Assembly: GCF_001022965.1 (NCBI RefSeq)
Contig: NZ_LECZ01000022.1
Coordinates: 186,001 to 250,000 of the forward strand
Source: Enterobacter genomosp. O
Lineage (GTDB): Bacteria > Pseudomonadota > Gammaproteobacteria > Enterobacterales > Enterobacteriaceae
Length of the DNA: 64,000 bases
Direction of reading: 5' to 3'
Shown here: positions 50,396 through 60,724 of the stretch, one piece after another
Position numbering within the stretch: the stretch's first letter is position 1
Layout: each line of letters starts with the position of its first letter
The notes under the pieces: model-generated
Databases searched by the model: none
What the model saw: only the letters and a program-made list of their open reading frames with translations
What the model was told of the DNA's origin: nothing
Position numbers and translations under genes: made by a program

Positions 50396-52228
50396 TCAAT
50401 GTTTCAACGAGTAGTAGATCTTTTCTGCCAGCCCTTGCGAAATACCCGGCACTTTTGCAATTTCTTCCATACTGGCGTTGAGTAATCCTTGCAATCCGCC
50501 CATATACTTCAGCAGCATCTGCCGACGCTTCGGCCCCACGCCTTCAATCGTTTCCAGGGTACTGGTATTTTTCACCTTGGCCCGCTTTTTACGGTGGCCG
50601 CTGATGGCATGGTCGTGTGACTCATCGCGAATATGCTGGATGACGTGCAGCGCCGGGGAGTCCGGCGGCAGGCTGAAGCCCTCACCTTCCGGCTCAAAGA
50701 ACAATGTCTCCAGACCGGCCTTGCGATCGGCCCCTTTTGCGACACCGAGCAGCAGCGGATGGTTTTTATCCCAGCTGACGTCAAGCGATTCAAATACCGC
50801 TTTCGCCTGGCCAAGCTGCCCTTTCCCACCGTCAATCAGGATCACATCCGGAATCTTGCTCTCTTCAATGGCTTTCCCATAGCGACGACGCAGCACCTGA
50901 TTCATCGCCGCATAGTCATCACCCGGCGTGATGCCAGTGATGTTATAGCGACGGTACTCGGCGCGCAGCGGACCATTGGCATCAAACACCACGCAGGACG
51001 CAACTGTCTGTTCCCCCATCGTATGGCTGATGTCGAAACACTCCATACGCTTCACTTCCGGCAGCTTCAGCAGCGTCGCCAGGGCCGTTAAGCGCTGGTT
51101 CACCGTCGATTGCTGAGACAGTTTCGTCGTGAGCGCCGTCGCCGCGTTGGTCCGCGCCAGCTTCAGGTAACGTGCTCTGTCGCCGCGCGGCCTGGTTTGT
51201 ACATTGACCCGACGGCCGGCAAGTTCGGAAAGCGAATCGGCCAGCAGGGTTTTATCGTCGAGATTGAAATCAAGCAGGATCTCAGAAGGCAGCGTGCGCA
51301 TCTGGCTCCCCTGCAGATAGAACTGGCCGACGAAAGTTTCCACCACTTCACCCAGCTCGGTGCCGCCAGGCACTTTCGGGAAATAGCTGCGGCTGCCGAG
51401 CACTTTGCCCTGGCGAATAAAGAGAACGTGCACGCAGGCCATCCCGGCGTCGAATGACACCCCGATGACGTCGAGATCGTCACCGGTATTAGAGACAAAC
51501 TGTTTCTCAGTGACTCTGCGCACCGCCTGGATCTGGTCGCGGATTCGCGCGGCCTCTTCGAACTCAAGGGCGGCGCTGGCTTTTTCCATCCGCTCGATCA
51601 GCTGCGTTAACACCTGATCGTCTTTTCCGGCTAAAAACAGGCGCACATACTCCACCTGCTGCGCATACTCTTCTTCACTTACCAGCCCGGCAACGCAGGG
51701 CCCCAGGCAGCGCCCAATCTGATACTGCAGACACGGGCGCGAGCGGTTACGGTAGACGCTGTTTTCACACTGGCGGATCGGGAAGATTTTTTGCAGCAGC
51801 GCCAGCGTTTCGCGCACGGCATAGCCGTTAGGGAACGGGCCAAAATATTCACCCTTCGCATGTTTTGCACCGCGGTGCATCGCGAGGCGCGGATGGGTGT
51901 CGCCGCTCAGAAAGATAAACGGATAGGATTTATCATCACGCAACAGCACGTTATAGCGCGGCTGGTAGAGCTTTATATAGTTGTGCTCAAGCAGCAGCGC
52001 TTCTGTCTCCGTGTGCGTGACGGTAACATCAATATTCTGAATGAGTGAGACCAGCGCTTCGGTCTTACGGGAGGCAAGGTTGCTGCGAAAATAGCTGGAG
52101 AGGCGTTTTTTAAGATCTTTGGCCTTCCCCACGTAGATAACCGTACCGCCAGCGTCATACATGCGATAGACGCCAGGCTGGCTGGTTACGGTTTTCAGAA
52201 ATGCTTTTGAATCGAACACATCACTCAC
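50396..52228 (-). CDS. uvrC: Excinuclease ABC subunit C
   Basis: A 610-residue nuclease of nucleotide excision repair. The N-terminal GIY-YIG domain ([20 protein letters not shown]) makes the 3' cut. A UVR motif near residues 200-235 contacts UvrB, an RNase H-like domain ([19 protein letters not shown]) makes the 5' cut, and two helix-hairpin-helix units end the protein ([29 protein letters not shown]). The start overlaps uvrY by 4 bp. Confidence 0.97.
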   Translation of the reverse strand: MSDVFDSKAFLKTVTSQPGVYRMYDAGGTVIYVGKAKDLKKRLSSYFRSNLASRKTEALVSLIQNIDVTVTHTETEALLLEHNYIKLYQPRYNVLLRDDKSYPFIFLSGDTHPRLAMHRGAKHAKGEYFGPFPNGYAVRETLALLQKIFPIRQCENSVYRNRSRPCLQYQIGRCLGPCVAGLVSEEEYAQQVEYVRLFLAGKDDQVLTQLIERMEKASAALEFEEAARIRDQIQAVRRVTEKQFVSNTGDDLDVIGVSFDAGMACVHVLFIRQGKVLGSRSYFPKVPGGTELGEVVETFVGQFYLQGSQMRTLPSEILLDFNLDDKTLLADSLSELAGRRVNVQTRPRGDRARYLKLARTNAATALTTKLSQQSTVNQRLTALATLLKLPEVKRMECFDISHTMGEQTVASCVVFDANGPLRAEYRRYNITGITPGDDYAAMNQVLRRRYGKAIEESKIPDVILIDGGKGQLGQAKAVFESLDVSWDKNHPLLLGVAKGADRKAGLETLFFEPEGEGFSLPPDSPALHVIQHIRDESHDHAISGHRKKRAKVKNTSTLETIEGVGPKRRQMLLKYMGGLQGLLNASMEEIAKVPGISQGLAEKIYYSLKH

Positions 52229-52881
52229 TGACTTAACAACGTCTCCGCATTACACAAACCATGCCGGATGGCCAGATGCGTCAGTTCAACATCACCATGA
52301 ATGTTCAGTTTACTGAACATCCGATAACGATAGCTGTTCACCGTTTTCGGGCTGAGATTTAGCTGTTCCGAGATCTCATTCACCTTCTGACCTTTGGTGA
52401 TCATCAGCATAATCTGCAATTCACGCTCGGACAAACTCGCAAACGGCGATTCGGTTTTCTCGGGTTCGATCTGGCTCAGCGCCATCTGCTGAGCAATGTC
52501 GGAAGCAATGTAGCGCTGCCCGGCAAACACGGAACGGATAGCATTAACCACTTCCTGGGGTGCAGCACCTTTACTCAGGTAACCCGCGGCGCCCGCCTGC
52601 ATCACTTTCGCAGGCAGTGGATTCTCGGTATGCACGGTCAGCATGATGACTTTCGTATCAACAAAGGTACGCGCGATTTTGCGCGTGGCTTCAAGACCAC
52701 CGATACCGGGCATGTTCATATCCATCAGTACCACGTCGGCGGAGTTTGTGCGGCACCATTTTACGGCATCTTCGCCGCAGCACGCCTCACCGGCAACTTT
52801 AATACCTTTAATATCTTCAAGAATGCGTCGTATCCCTGCGCGCACCAGTTCGTGGTCATCAACAAGAAGGACGTTGATCAA
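52225..52881 (-). CDS. uvrY: Response regulator UvrY (SirA/GacA family)
   Basis: A 218-residue regulator of the BarA-UvrY system, which activates csrB/csrC RNAs and so carbon storage, motility and virulence control. Receiver domain with DD (LLVDDHEL) and phospho-Asp in [11 protein letters not shown]-terminal LuxR-type helix-turn-helix ([21 protein letters not shown] ... [12 protein letters not shown] begins about residue 150). It is first in uvrY-uvrC. Confidence 0.96.
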   Translation of the reverse strand: MINVLLVDDHELVRAGIRRILEDIKGIKVAGEACCGEDAVKWCRTNSADVVLMDMNMPGIGGLEATRKIARTFVDTKVIMLTVHTENPLPAKVMQAGAAGYLSKGAAPQEVVNAIRSVFAGQRYIASDIAQQMALSQIEPEKTESPFASLSERELQIMLMITKGQKVNEISEQLNLSPKTVNSYRYRMFSKLNIHGDVELTHLAIRHGLCNAETLLSQ

Positions 52882-53347
52882 AGGAAATGTCTCCAGAATA
52901 GGGATAACGCTACTGAGTGATAATTTGGTTTATATTAACGGTTTTCCTCACAAGATTAAAACGTTAAAAAACCGGCTATTCGATTTCGCTCTCGTTTTTG
53001 GAAATTAGCCTGTACAGTTCCTGGAAAGCGAGCCCGTACATACAGGGCTGTTGCGGCTTTTTTTAAGCATCTGTATTCAAAAAGTTACAAAAACCTTGCA
53101 TGCTTGACCTGCAAAAAAACAGCTCTCAAATTTTTGTAACAATAATTAACGGCAAGCGAACCGGACATAAACAATTAATTGCCAGAAACAGCGCCTCAGT
53201 TTACCGGCTCGCTCTGTTTACGCAATTAAACATCCGCGTAAAAGTACGAAAAACAACCGCTGCATTTTTTGCGACAGCTTGTGGTATACTCCGCCGCCTT
53301 GACTTTCGTCGTCGCGTTTTAGCGCCGTTAAATAATGAGGAAAATAA
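52882..53347. other. uvrY / yecF divergent intergenic region
   Basis: 466 bp, AT-rich in the middle. Near the right end, TGGTATACT (53290s) is an extended -10 for yecF. No RNA gene, repeat or named operator was seen. Confidence 0.5.
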
Positions 53348-53572
53348 ATGAGCACACCTGAATTTGCCACTGCGGAGAATAACCAGGAACTGGCACAGGA
53401 AGTAAACTGCCTGAAAGCGCTGCTGACGCTGATGCTGCAGGCGATGGGCCAGGCTGACGCCGGTCGTGTGATCATTAAAATGGAAAAACAAATCGCGGAG
53501 ATGGAAGACCAGGCTGAATCTGCGGTATTTGCGAACACCGTTAAGCAGATCAAACAAGCCTACCGCCAGTAA
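53348..53572 (+). CDS. yecF: Small conserved protein YecF (DUF2594)
   Basis: A 74-residue cytoplasmic protein of unknown function, largely helical with a probable coiled coil ([15 protein letters not shown]). It matches E. coli YecF and keeps its place between uvrY and sdiA. TGAGGAAAATAA precedes the ATG. Confidence 0.9.
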   Translation: MSTPEFATAENNQELAQEVNCLKALLTLMLQAMGQADAGRVIIKMEKQIAEMEDQAESAVFANTVKQIKQAYRQ

Positions 53573-53578
53573 CAAAAA

Positions 53579-53605
53579 ACGGCTGAATGCAGGGCATTCA
53601 GCCGT
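53579..53605. terminator. Terminator between yecF and sdiA
   Basis: Stem ACGGCTGAATGC / GCATTCAGCCGT with a 3-nt loop. The A-rich left flank gives a T-run on the minus strand for sdiA; the right flank has only TTATCT for yecF. Confidence 0.75.
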
Positions 53606-53638
53606 TATCTCGTCTGTCACGCAGAACGTCTTAACTAC

Positions 53639-54361
53639 TCAAATCACTCCCGTAGCCGCCGCGTAGCACGCAATCTGCGTTTTGTTTGGCGCGTTGAATT
53701 TCTTCTGCATATTTTTTTGATGGAAGTTAACGGTATTCTCCGAGATAGAGAGAATGATCGCTATTTCCGCTGAGGTCTTCCCTTCCGCAGTCCATTTCAA
53801 AATTTCCCGCTCGCGTTTGCTGAATTTCATTTCGGGCGGCATGACCATCCCATCTTCAAAACGCATCAGGGAGGTTAAGGCCATTTGCACCAGCATTTGC
53901 AACCGCAATTCTATTTCTTCACTGGCAAACGGCCCTTCCTGGACACTAGTACGGGAAACCGACAGGAAGCCGAGCGCATGATTAGGCAGCATCAGGCACT
54001 GCGTTATTCCCGTGCGTAAACCGTGGTCCTGCGCGCTGTGCCATAATTCCTGTGCATCAGCGAATAATGCGTCTGTCCAGGGAAGATGACCCTGAATGAA
54101 ATTCTCCGGTTTTAAAACCGGATCAATAGCGAAATAGTTCGCGGATTGATATTGCGCCATCCACTGCTTTGGGTAAGTGGTCTGCACGGAGATCTTAGGC
54201 CGCGTAAATGGCACGGGATGGCGCACGCAGAGCGCGTAATAATCAAATTCCAGCGCCTGAGTTTGTCTCTGTAGTTCCTGATATACCTCGTCGGCACAGG
54301 TCAATTCCTGAAACCGGAGGGAGCAATCCCGTCGCCAGGTGAAAAAGTCTGAATCCTTCAT
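53639..54361 (-). CDS. sdiA: LuxR-type quorum-sensing regulator SdiA
   Basis: A 240-residue orphan LuxR protein. The N-terminal autoinducer-binding domain (residues 1-170) has conserved aromatic and Asp positions (FDYYALCVRHP, YFAIDPVLKPENF, LPWTDALF), and the C-terminal domain (180-240) is a LuxR helix-turn-helix (FSKREREILKWTAEGKTSAE). No luxI-type synthase is in the window, so it should sense foreign acyl-homoserine lactones, as known for E. coli and Salmonella SdiA. Confidence 0.96.
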   Translation of the reverse strand: MKDSDFFTWRRDCSLRFQELTCADEVYQELQRQTQALEFDYYALCVRHPVPFTRPKISVQTTYPKQWMAQYQSANYFAIDPVLKPENFIQGHLPWTDALFADAQELWHSAQDHGLRTGITQCLMLPNHALGFLSVSRTSVQEGPFASEEIELRLQMLVQMALTSLMRFEDGMVMPPEMKFSKREREILKWTAEGKTSAEIAIILSISENTVNFHQKNMQKKFNAPNKTQIACYAAATGVI

Positions 54362-54582
54362 ACTTACTAAATGAAGCCTCTGAAAAGATAATCATTATTA
54401 TGGTGAATATAACCTAACACAGAAAACTTATTTCTAACTACAAAATATCGGCAATAGCACAATTAACTTTACTATTGATAAGGTTTATCCGAGCGGGGCG
54501 GAATAAAAAAACATGGCACAGCGCAAAGAGGGAGAATAATTTGCCCCAGAGTAAATTTCTGGAGCAAATTAGTGCAAAAATG

Positions 54583-55335
54583 CTACTGCATGAGGAATTT
54601 TTCAAGGAACTGACGGGTTCGCGGCTGTTGAGGGTCAGCGAATAAGCGCTTCGCCGGTCCCTGCTCCACGATCCTTCCCTGGTCCATAAAGATGGCTCTG
54701 TCAGCAACGTCGCGTGCAAAGCTCATCTCATGGGTCACGATCACCATCGTCCGTTTTTCCTGTGCCAGCTGGCGAATGGTGTTCAACACCTCGCCCACCA
54801 GTTCCGGATCGAGCGCAGAAGTCGGTTCATCAAAAAGGATCACGTCCGGGCGCATCGCCAGCGCGCGCGCTATCGCCACGCGCTGCTGTTGGCCCCCCGA
54901 CAGGCGGCGCGGATAGCTGGTCTCTTTACCCGCCAGCCCAACTTTGGCGAGCAGCTCACGCGCGCGTGCCGTCGCCTCCTCTTTCGATTCACCTTTTACG
55001 ATGACCGGCCCTTCAATAATGTTCTCCAGCACCGTACGGTGTGGGAACAGGTTGAAGTTCTGGAAAACGAAGCCGACGTGCTGGCGCAGGCGGCGGATCA
55101 AGCCTTTCTGCTGGCTGATGGATTTCGCGGTATCAATCGTTATCTCCCCAACCCGAATGGTGCCGCCTTCCGGCTGTTCAAGCAGGTTTATGCTGCGCAG
55201 GAGCGTTGTCTTTCCCGACCCGCTCGGCCCGATAATCGCCACCACTTCACCCTGCTCAACTTCAAGATCGATCCCGTGGAGCACCGTTTGACCGTGGAAT
55301 TTCTTCACCAGGTTTTTGACATCGATAGCACTCAT
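54583..55335 (-). CDS. tcyN: L-cystine ABC transporter ATPase TcyN
   Basis: A 250-residue ATPase of the polar amino acid ABC family that powers cystine import with TcyL and TcyJ. Walker A GPSGSGKTT, signature LSGGQQQR, Walker B VILFDEPTSAL, H-loop VTHEM. Also known as YecC. It overlaps tcyL by 4 bp and ends the dcyD-tcyLN unit. Confidence 0.96.
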   Translation of the reverse strand: MSAIDVKNLVKKFHGQTVLHGIDLEVEQGEVVAIIGPSGSGKTTLLRSINLLEQPEGGTIRVGEITIDTAKSISQQKGLIRRLRQHVGFVFQNFNLFPHRTVLENIIEGPVIVKGESKEEATARARELLAKVGLAGKETSYPRRLSGGQQQRVAIARALAMRPDVILFDEPTSALDPELVGEVLNTIRQLAQEKRTMVIVTHEMSFARDVADRAIFMDQGRIVEQGPAKRLFADPQQPRTRQFLEKFLMQ

Positions 55336-56000
55336 TTTGGATCACGCTCCTGGCGGTTAAGCTGGTTTTCGAAGTAGTTTTGCAGGGCAGACAGCACCGT
55401 CGCCATCACCCAGTAAATCAGCGAGGCGGCCAGATACATGGTGAAGACTTCAAGCGTGCGGGAGGTAATCAGCTGTGCCTGACGGAACAGCTCCGGTACC
55501 TGAATCGTTGCCGCCAGGGAGGTATCTTTCACCAGGCTAATGAAGCTATTGCTGAGCGGCGGAAGCGCCACTCTGGCCGCCTGCGGCAGGATGGCGCGGC
55601 GCAGCGTCTGCCAGGGGGTCATACCGATACTGGCCGCCGCCTCCCACTGCCCTTTGTCAATGGAGGAGATGGCCGCGCGCAGGGTTTCAGAGGTGTACGC
55701 CGCGGTATTGAGCGACAGGCCAATCATCGCTGCGGGGATCGGATCCAGCTCGATACCAAACTGCGGTAAGCCGTAGTAAATCATAAAGAGCTGGGCGATG
55801 AGCGGCGTACCGCGAAACACGGAGATATAAAAACGCGCCAGCCAGCGTACCGGCAGAATGGGTGACAGGCGCATTAAGGCTAGCACAAAGCCCAGCACCA
55901 GCCCGAAGAACATCCCGCCAATACTAAGCTGTAATGTAAACACCGCGCCTTTCAGCAGATACGGCAGCGAATCAATAACCAGTTGAATACTTTCTTGCAT
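55332..56000 (-). CDS. tcyL: L-cystine ABC transporter permease TcyL
   Basis: A 222-residue permease (formerly YecS) with five hydrophobic helices and the EAA-type loop ETLRAAISSIDKGQWEAAASIG that contacts the ATPase. Length matches E. coli. It starts 21 bp after dcyD and overlaps tcyN. Confidence 0.96.
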   Translation of the reverse strand: MQESIQLVIDSLPYLLKGAVFTLQLSIGGMFFGLVLGFVLALMRLSPILPVRWLARFYISVFRGTPLIAQLFMIYYGLPQFGIELDPIPAAMIGLSLNTAAYTSETLRAAISSIDKGQWEAAASIGMTPWQTLRRAILPQAARVALPPLSNSFISLVKDTSLAATIQVPELFRQAQLITSRTLEVFTMYLAASLIYWVMATVLSALQNYFENQLNRQERDPK

Positions 56001-56021
56001 TATTATTTTTCGACCTGATTT

Positions 56022-57023
<1,002 letters not shown>

Positions 57024-57072
57024 TCAGACAAAATGTGATATTTTTCATTATGCACGCAGACGCGTAAGAAAT

Positions 57073-57102
57073 AAAAAAGGCGCTTTTAAAAGCGCCTTTT
57101 TT
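57073..57102. terminator. Terminator between tcyJ and dcyD
   Basis: Perfect palindrome AAAAAAGGCGCTTTT / AAAAGCGCCTTTTTT with T-runs on both strands, directly after the tcyJ stop. Confidence 0.88.
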
Positions 57103-57114
57103 TACGTCAAAGAC

Positions 57115-57915
57115 TTATTTGGTGACGTCTGCCCCGAACCACTTCTCGGAGAGCGCCTTCAGGCTGCCGTCTTTTTGCATGTCAGCAATCGCGGAATCAA
57201 TCGCTTTTACCAGGTCTTCGTTGCCTTTACGAACGGCCACGCCGGATTCCTGACGAGAGAACGCATCACCCGCTACCGCCAGGGTATTGTTGGTTTTCTT
57301 CACCAGATCCAGTGCTGCCAGGCGGTCAACCAGAATGGCGTCGGTACGGCCCACGCGCAGATCCTGGTATTTCGTCGGGTCATCATCATAGGTGCGGATA
57401 TCCACGCCCTGAACGTTCTGGCGCAGCCACTCTTCGTAGTTGGTTCCCAGACCCACGCCGACTTTCTTACCTTTCAGGTCCGCAGCCGTTTTGATGGTGC
57501 CTTCGTTGCCTTTTTTCACCAGCGCCTGAATACCGGATACGGTGTACGGGGTGGAGAAGTCATATTTCTTCTTACGTTCGTCAGAGATGGTCACCTGATT
57601 AATGACCACATCAATACGTTTGGAATCCAGCGACGCCAGCATACCGTCCCATTTGGTCGGTTTCAGGGACGCTTTCACGCCGAGGTGCTTCGCCAGCTCT
57701 TCAGCAAATTCCACTTCAAAACCGGTCAGCTTACCGTCATCGCCCTGGAAGCTGAACGGAGGATAGGTCCCTTCCAGCCCGACCAGCAGCGTACCGCGCT
57801 CTTTCACTTTATTAAGCAGGTTTTCTGCAGCAAACGTTTTCACGCTCATACCCGCAACCAGCGCAACGGCCATAACACCCATCAGCGCCTGACGACCCAG
57901 AAGTGCAAATTTCAT
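57115..57915 (-). CDS. tcyJ: L-cystine-binding protein TcyJ (FliY)
   Basis: A 266-residue periplasmic binding protein with a signal peptide (LMGVMAVALVAGMSVKTFA). The mature protein has the family 3 pattern (GLEGTYPPFSFQGDDGKLTG, FEVEFAEELAKHLGV). It supplies TcyLN with cystine and related diaminopimelate. In E. coli it is also called FliY because it sits in the fliAZ-fliY unit; here it follows fliZ by 86 bp. Confidence 0.95.
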   Translation of the reverse strand: MKFALLGRQALMGVMAVALVAGMSVKTFAAENLLNKVKERGTLLVGLEGTYPPFSFQGDDGKLTGFEVEFAEELAKHLGVKASLKPTKWDGMLASLDSKRIDVVINQVTISDERKKKYDFSTPYTVSGIQALVKKGNEGTIKTAADLKGKKVGVGLGTNYEEWLRQNVQGVDIRTYDDDPTKYQDLRVGRTDAILVDRLAALDLVKKTNNTLAVAGDAFSRQESGVAVRKGNEDLVKAIDSAIADMQKDGSLKALSEKWFGADVTK

Positions 57916-58001
57916 AAATACCCCGATATAGTGGAATTTTTACGTAGTGTAGAGAAATCGCCTGCAACGTCAAAGGCGACTGCGCTACATCTTATTCTTT
58001 T

Positions 58002-58553
58002 TTAATATATATCAGAAGTTGTTCCGGCGTGGGCTTTCTGCTTCACGGCACCCGGCATTTGTACCTTGTATTGCGCATACTTACGCAGGGCAATACGGTA
58101 GTTGTTGGTGCTGGTCGCTGGCAGCCACGGCTCCAGATTCTCATCCAGATAACCGGTCTTGAGCAGATCGCGGGAAATATTGTTCACGGTCAGATGTTGG
58201 CCAAGGCGACGCAGGCGAACCACATATTCGCGAACGGTTCCGTGGCTCATCTCCGTTTGTTCAAACAGGAATTGTTTGAAGCCAATAATATCGAAGAAGT
58301 CGCTTTGCTCTTTGCAGTGGAGATCGCCACAGAAACGGCAAAGCGCCACCCACTCTTTTTGCTCTTCGAGCCATGCAGCTTCGTCCATCAACGTGTCGAG
58401 GCGCGAAATCGCGATCTTATTGACGATTTCGCCACGGCGAACCAGCGTGATACGGTCGAGTAGCTTGTTACAGTGGGCGCAATGCGTCTGGCTGTGTTTA
58501 AAGTCTTTCAGGTAGCGGCTTAAAGGCCGTCTTTTAGATTGCTGCACCGTCAT
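58002..58553 (-). CDS. fliZ: Regulator FliZ
   Basis: A 183-residue DNA-binding protein that represses RpoS-dependent genes, favouring motility over curli and biofilm in E. coli, and raises FlhDC activity in Salmonella. It is rich in basic residues and resembles a phage-integrase-like N-terminal fold (FEQTEMSHGTVREYVVRLRRLG). Length equals the E. coli protein. It follows fliA by 54 bp. Confidence 0.95.
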   Translation of the reverse strand: MTVQQSKRRPLSRYLKDFKHSQTHCAHCNKLLDRITLVRRGEIVNKIAISRLDTLMDEAAWLEEQKEWVALCRFCGDLHCKEQSDFFDIIGFKQFLFEQTEMSHGTVREYVVRLRRLGQHLTVNNISRDLLKTGYLDENLEPWLPATSTNNYRIALRKYAQYKVQMPGAVKQKAHAGTTSDIY

Positions 58554-58607
58554 GATAACTCCTGGTTGTCAATACGTTGTGCGGCATTTTTCAGGTGAAT
58601 CAATCAC

Positions 58608-59327
58608 CTATAACTTACCCAGCTTGGTTCGTAAGCGTTTAATGGCCTGGCTGTGCAGCTGGCTCACCCGCGACTCTCCCACCTCCAGAACAGCGCCAAT
58701 CTCTTTGAGGTTAAGCTCTTCCTGGTAATAAAGGGTCAACACCAGCTGTTCGCGTTCAGGCAGAGCTTCAATAGCCTCCATCACGCGATGGCGTAAATTC
58801 CCTTCGATTAAATGGTGTAACGGGTTTTCCTGCTGGTGCTCATCCGTCACCAGCTCGATGCTATCGCCATGCTCTTCGCGCCACTCGTCATAGGAGAAGA
58901 GTTGGCTATTATTGGTATCGAGCAACATCTGACGATACTCTTCAACAGCAATGCCAAGACGTTCCGCCACTTCGGTTTCCGTTGCGTTACGTCCCAGTTC
59001 CTGTTCCAGCTGCCCCATCGCATGCGCCACTTCGCGCGCGTTGCGGCGAACACTGCGCGGCACCCAGTCGCGGCTGCGCAGCTCGTCCAGCATCGCACCA
59101 CGAATACGCTGAACTGCGTAAGTCGTAAATGCCGTTCCTTGCAGAGCGTCGTATCGGTCAACTGCATTCAATAACCCGATACCGCCCGCCTGTAGCAGAT
59201 CGTCGAGTTCCACGCTCGCCGGCAAGCGCACCTGGAGGCGCAATGCTTCGTGACGCACCAGCGGGACATAACGCTGCCACAGCGAGTGTTTATCCATTAC
59301 ACCTTCAGCGGTATAGAGTGAATTCAC
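58608..59327 (-). CDS. fliA: Flagellar sigma factor FliA (sigma28)
   Basis: A 239-residue sigma factor for late flagellar genes. Region 2 (LDDLLQAGGIGLLNAVDRYD, GTAFTTYAVQRIRGAMLDEL), region 3 and region 4 helix-turn-helix (LNLKEIGAVLEVGESRVSQL) are all present. The start is GTG at 59327, as in E. coli, giving an identical length. Its targets are visible before tar, fliC, fliD and within flhC. Confidence 0.97.
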   Translation of the reverse strand: MNSLYTAEGVMDKHSLWQRYVPLVRHEALRLQVRLPASVELDDLLQAGGIGLLNAVDRYDALQGTAFTTYAVQRIRGAMLDELRSRDWVPRSVRRNAREVAHAMGQLEQELGRNATETEVAERLGIAVEEYRQMLLDTNNSQLFSYDEWREEHGDSIELVTDEHQQENPLHHLIEGNLRHRVMEAIEALPEREQLVLTLYYQEELNLKEIGAVLEVGESRVSQLHSQAIKRLRTKLGKL

Positions 59328-59352
59328 GATAAACAGCCCTGCGTTAGTTGAG

Positions 59353-59360
59353 TTATCGGC
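59353..59360 (-). promoter_or_regulatory. Sigma28 -10 element upstream of fliA
   Basis: Minus strand GCCGATAA, 26 bp before the fliA start, matches the sigma28 -10 exactly. The -35 position (TGCAGAAT) fits poorly. E. coli fliA has a comparable self-activating promoter. I place it with modest certainty. Confidence 0.4.
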
Positions 59361-59427
59361 ATGATTATCCGATTCTGCAGGGCGTTCAATTGGATGAAAA
59401 AGGGGGATAAAGTGAGGTTATTCTGAG

Positions 59428-59454
59428 GTTGCCCACAACCGGGGCAACTTTTTT
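59428..59454 (+). terminator. Plus-strand terminator between fliA and fliB
   Basis: Stem GTTGCCC / GGGCAAC followed on the plus strand by six T. On the minus strand, in which fliB and fliA are read, the T-run is absent. It would stop rightward transcripts just before they enter fliB in antisense direction. Confidence 0.55.
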
Positions 59455-59456
59455 GC

Positions 59457-60662
59457 CTAAATTAGCAGTTGTAACAATGAAAGATCGTCGCCGAGTTTGA
59501 CGCTATCTATATGTTGATGAAAGAGCTTTCCCGCTTCCTGATTATGCTGGCTAAGGGAGTGGAAGCTGTAAATAACGTCAATGATATTATCTTGTTCAAT
59601 TTTTCCCGCCACGATAGCCTGACCGGCAAGTAACGTTTTCAGGAAATAGAACTCCGCGACAATTAAATAAAGATTATTCAACATGCTGCGGCCATTGTTC
59701 TGCGGGAAGCCCTGCTCCCAGAGTTTATATTTAAAAAAGTTCTTAAATAGGTGGTCATGGGTCGCCAGGTAGCTGCCCGCCACATCGCGCCAGACTAACT
59801 CGATGTTTTCCATGACCTGCTCTGCCGGCACGGTGTCACCGACAGATTCAAACTGTTGATAAAGCTGGGTGAAATAATGGTTCAGTACGGCGCCGCCGCG
59901 GGCCGTCGCTTTCTTTGTAAAGTAACTCTGGATGAGCGAGATTAACGCGAATTTCAGGCTGTAGTTCTGATTAAATCCGCCTAGCTCCGCCTTGATTTTA
60001 CCGCTCGCCAGTTCGTTCACCAGCGAAAAATAAACCGTTTCGAGCGTGCTGATATTCTCTTCGAGGTTTTCGAGCTTTTCAGCCACCATCAGGAATTTCA
60101 CCACGGCGTAAACCTGTTCTTCAACGCTGACGTTCTCAACGCTGAATATATTCTGGCAGAAGAGATTGATGACCTTGGCCTTCAAATCCATCATCGGCGC
60201 ATTATTAACGTCCTGCTGGACGCTGATGGATTCCATCATCGACATGGACTCCCGATCGTTCAACAGCAGTCGGGTGACTTCCGGACACGAGAGATTCAGC
60301 GATTTTTCGATTTCATTTTTATAGACCCGGCTTGTCCGCGGGAACGTCGAACAGGTTGGGCTTAAGGCCTGGGCGCCCATGGCGCTATGAATAGAGCAGA
60401 GTTTTTCGGTATCCATAAACGGGCAGTTTTTGCTTTCCGTATGGAAAATGACTTCGCCCCAGTGGCCATACTGCTTTTTGGTGACTTTTATCGCTGTTTT
60501 CGCCGTGTGGCGAATCGCGGCATTTTTATTGTTCAGGTAGCGATTAACGGAGGATTTATCAAATGCGATGGTCCAGCCCTGACAGCAATGTTCACGGCAT
60601 TCCCCACCGACACATGAAAAATCTGCGACCAGCTTTGGTTGAGTGACACTGATTTGTTTCAC
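59457..60662 (-). CDS. fliB: Flagellin lysine N-methylase FliB
   Basis: A 401-residue protein of the FliB family (Salmonella FliB is similar in length and place), which methylates surface lysines of flagellin. The cysteine-rich N-terminal part (CVGGECREHCCQGW, NCPFMDTEKLCSI, SPTCSTFPR, NLSCPEVT) is the metal or iron-sulfur-binding region of this family. The start is GTG at 60662 with only a weak ribosome site. It lies between fliC and fliA, about 30 bp past the fliC terminator, so it may be expressed from fliC readthrough. Confidence 0.92.
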   Translation of the reverse strand: MKQISVTQPKLVADFSCVGGECREHCCQGWTIAFDKSSVNRYLNNKNAAIRHTAKTAIKVTKKQYGHWGEVIFHTESKNCPFMDTEKLCSIHSAMGAQALSPTCSTFPRTSRVYKNEIEKSLNLSCPEVTRLLLNDRESMSMMESISVQQDVNNAPMMDLKAKVINLFCQNIFSVENVSVEEQVYAVVKFLMVAEKLENLEENISTLETVYFSLVNELASGKIKAELGGFNQNYSLKFALISLIQSYFTKKATARGGAVLNHYFTQLYQQFESVGDTVPAEQVMENIELVWRDVAGSYLATHDHLFKNFFKYKLWEQGFPQNNGRSMLNNLYLIVAEFYFLKTLLAGQAIVAGKIEQDNIIDVIYSFHSLSQHNQEAGKLFHQHIDSVKLGDDLSLLQLLI

Positions 60663-60691
60663 GGGCGGATTCTCAAATAGCAGAGATAAAA

Positions 60692-60713
60692 AAACCCCGC
60701 CGAAGCGGGGTTT
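60692..60713 (-). terminator. Intrinsic terminator of fliC
   Basis: Stem AAACCCCGC / GCGGGGTTT with a CGAA loop and a T-run on the minus strand, 11 bp past the fliC stop. In E. coli the fliC 3' end also gives a small RNA, FliX; this hairpin would be its end if conserved. Confidence 0.88.
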
Positions 60714-60724
60714 CGTGCGTAAAA

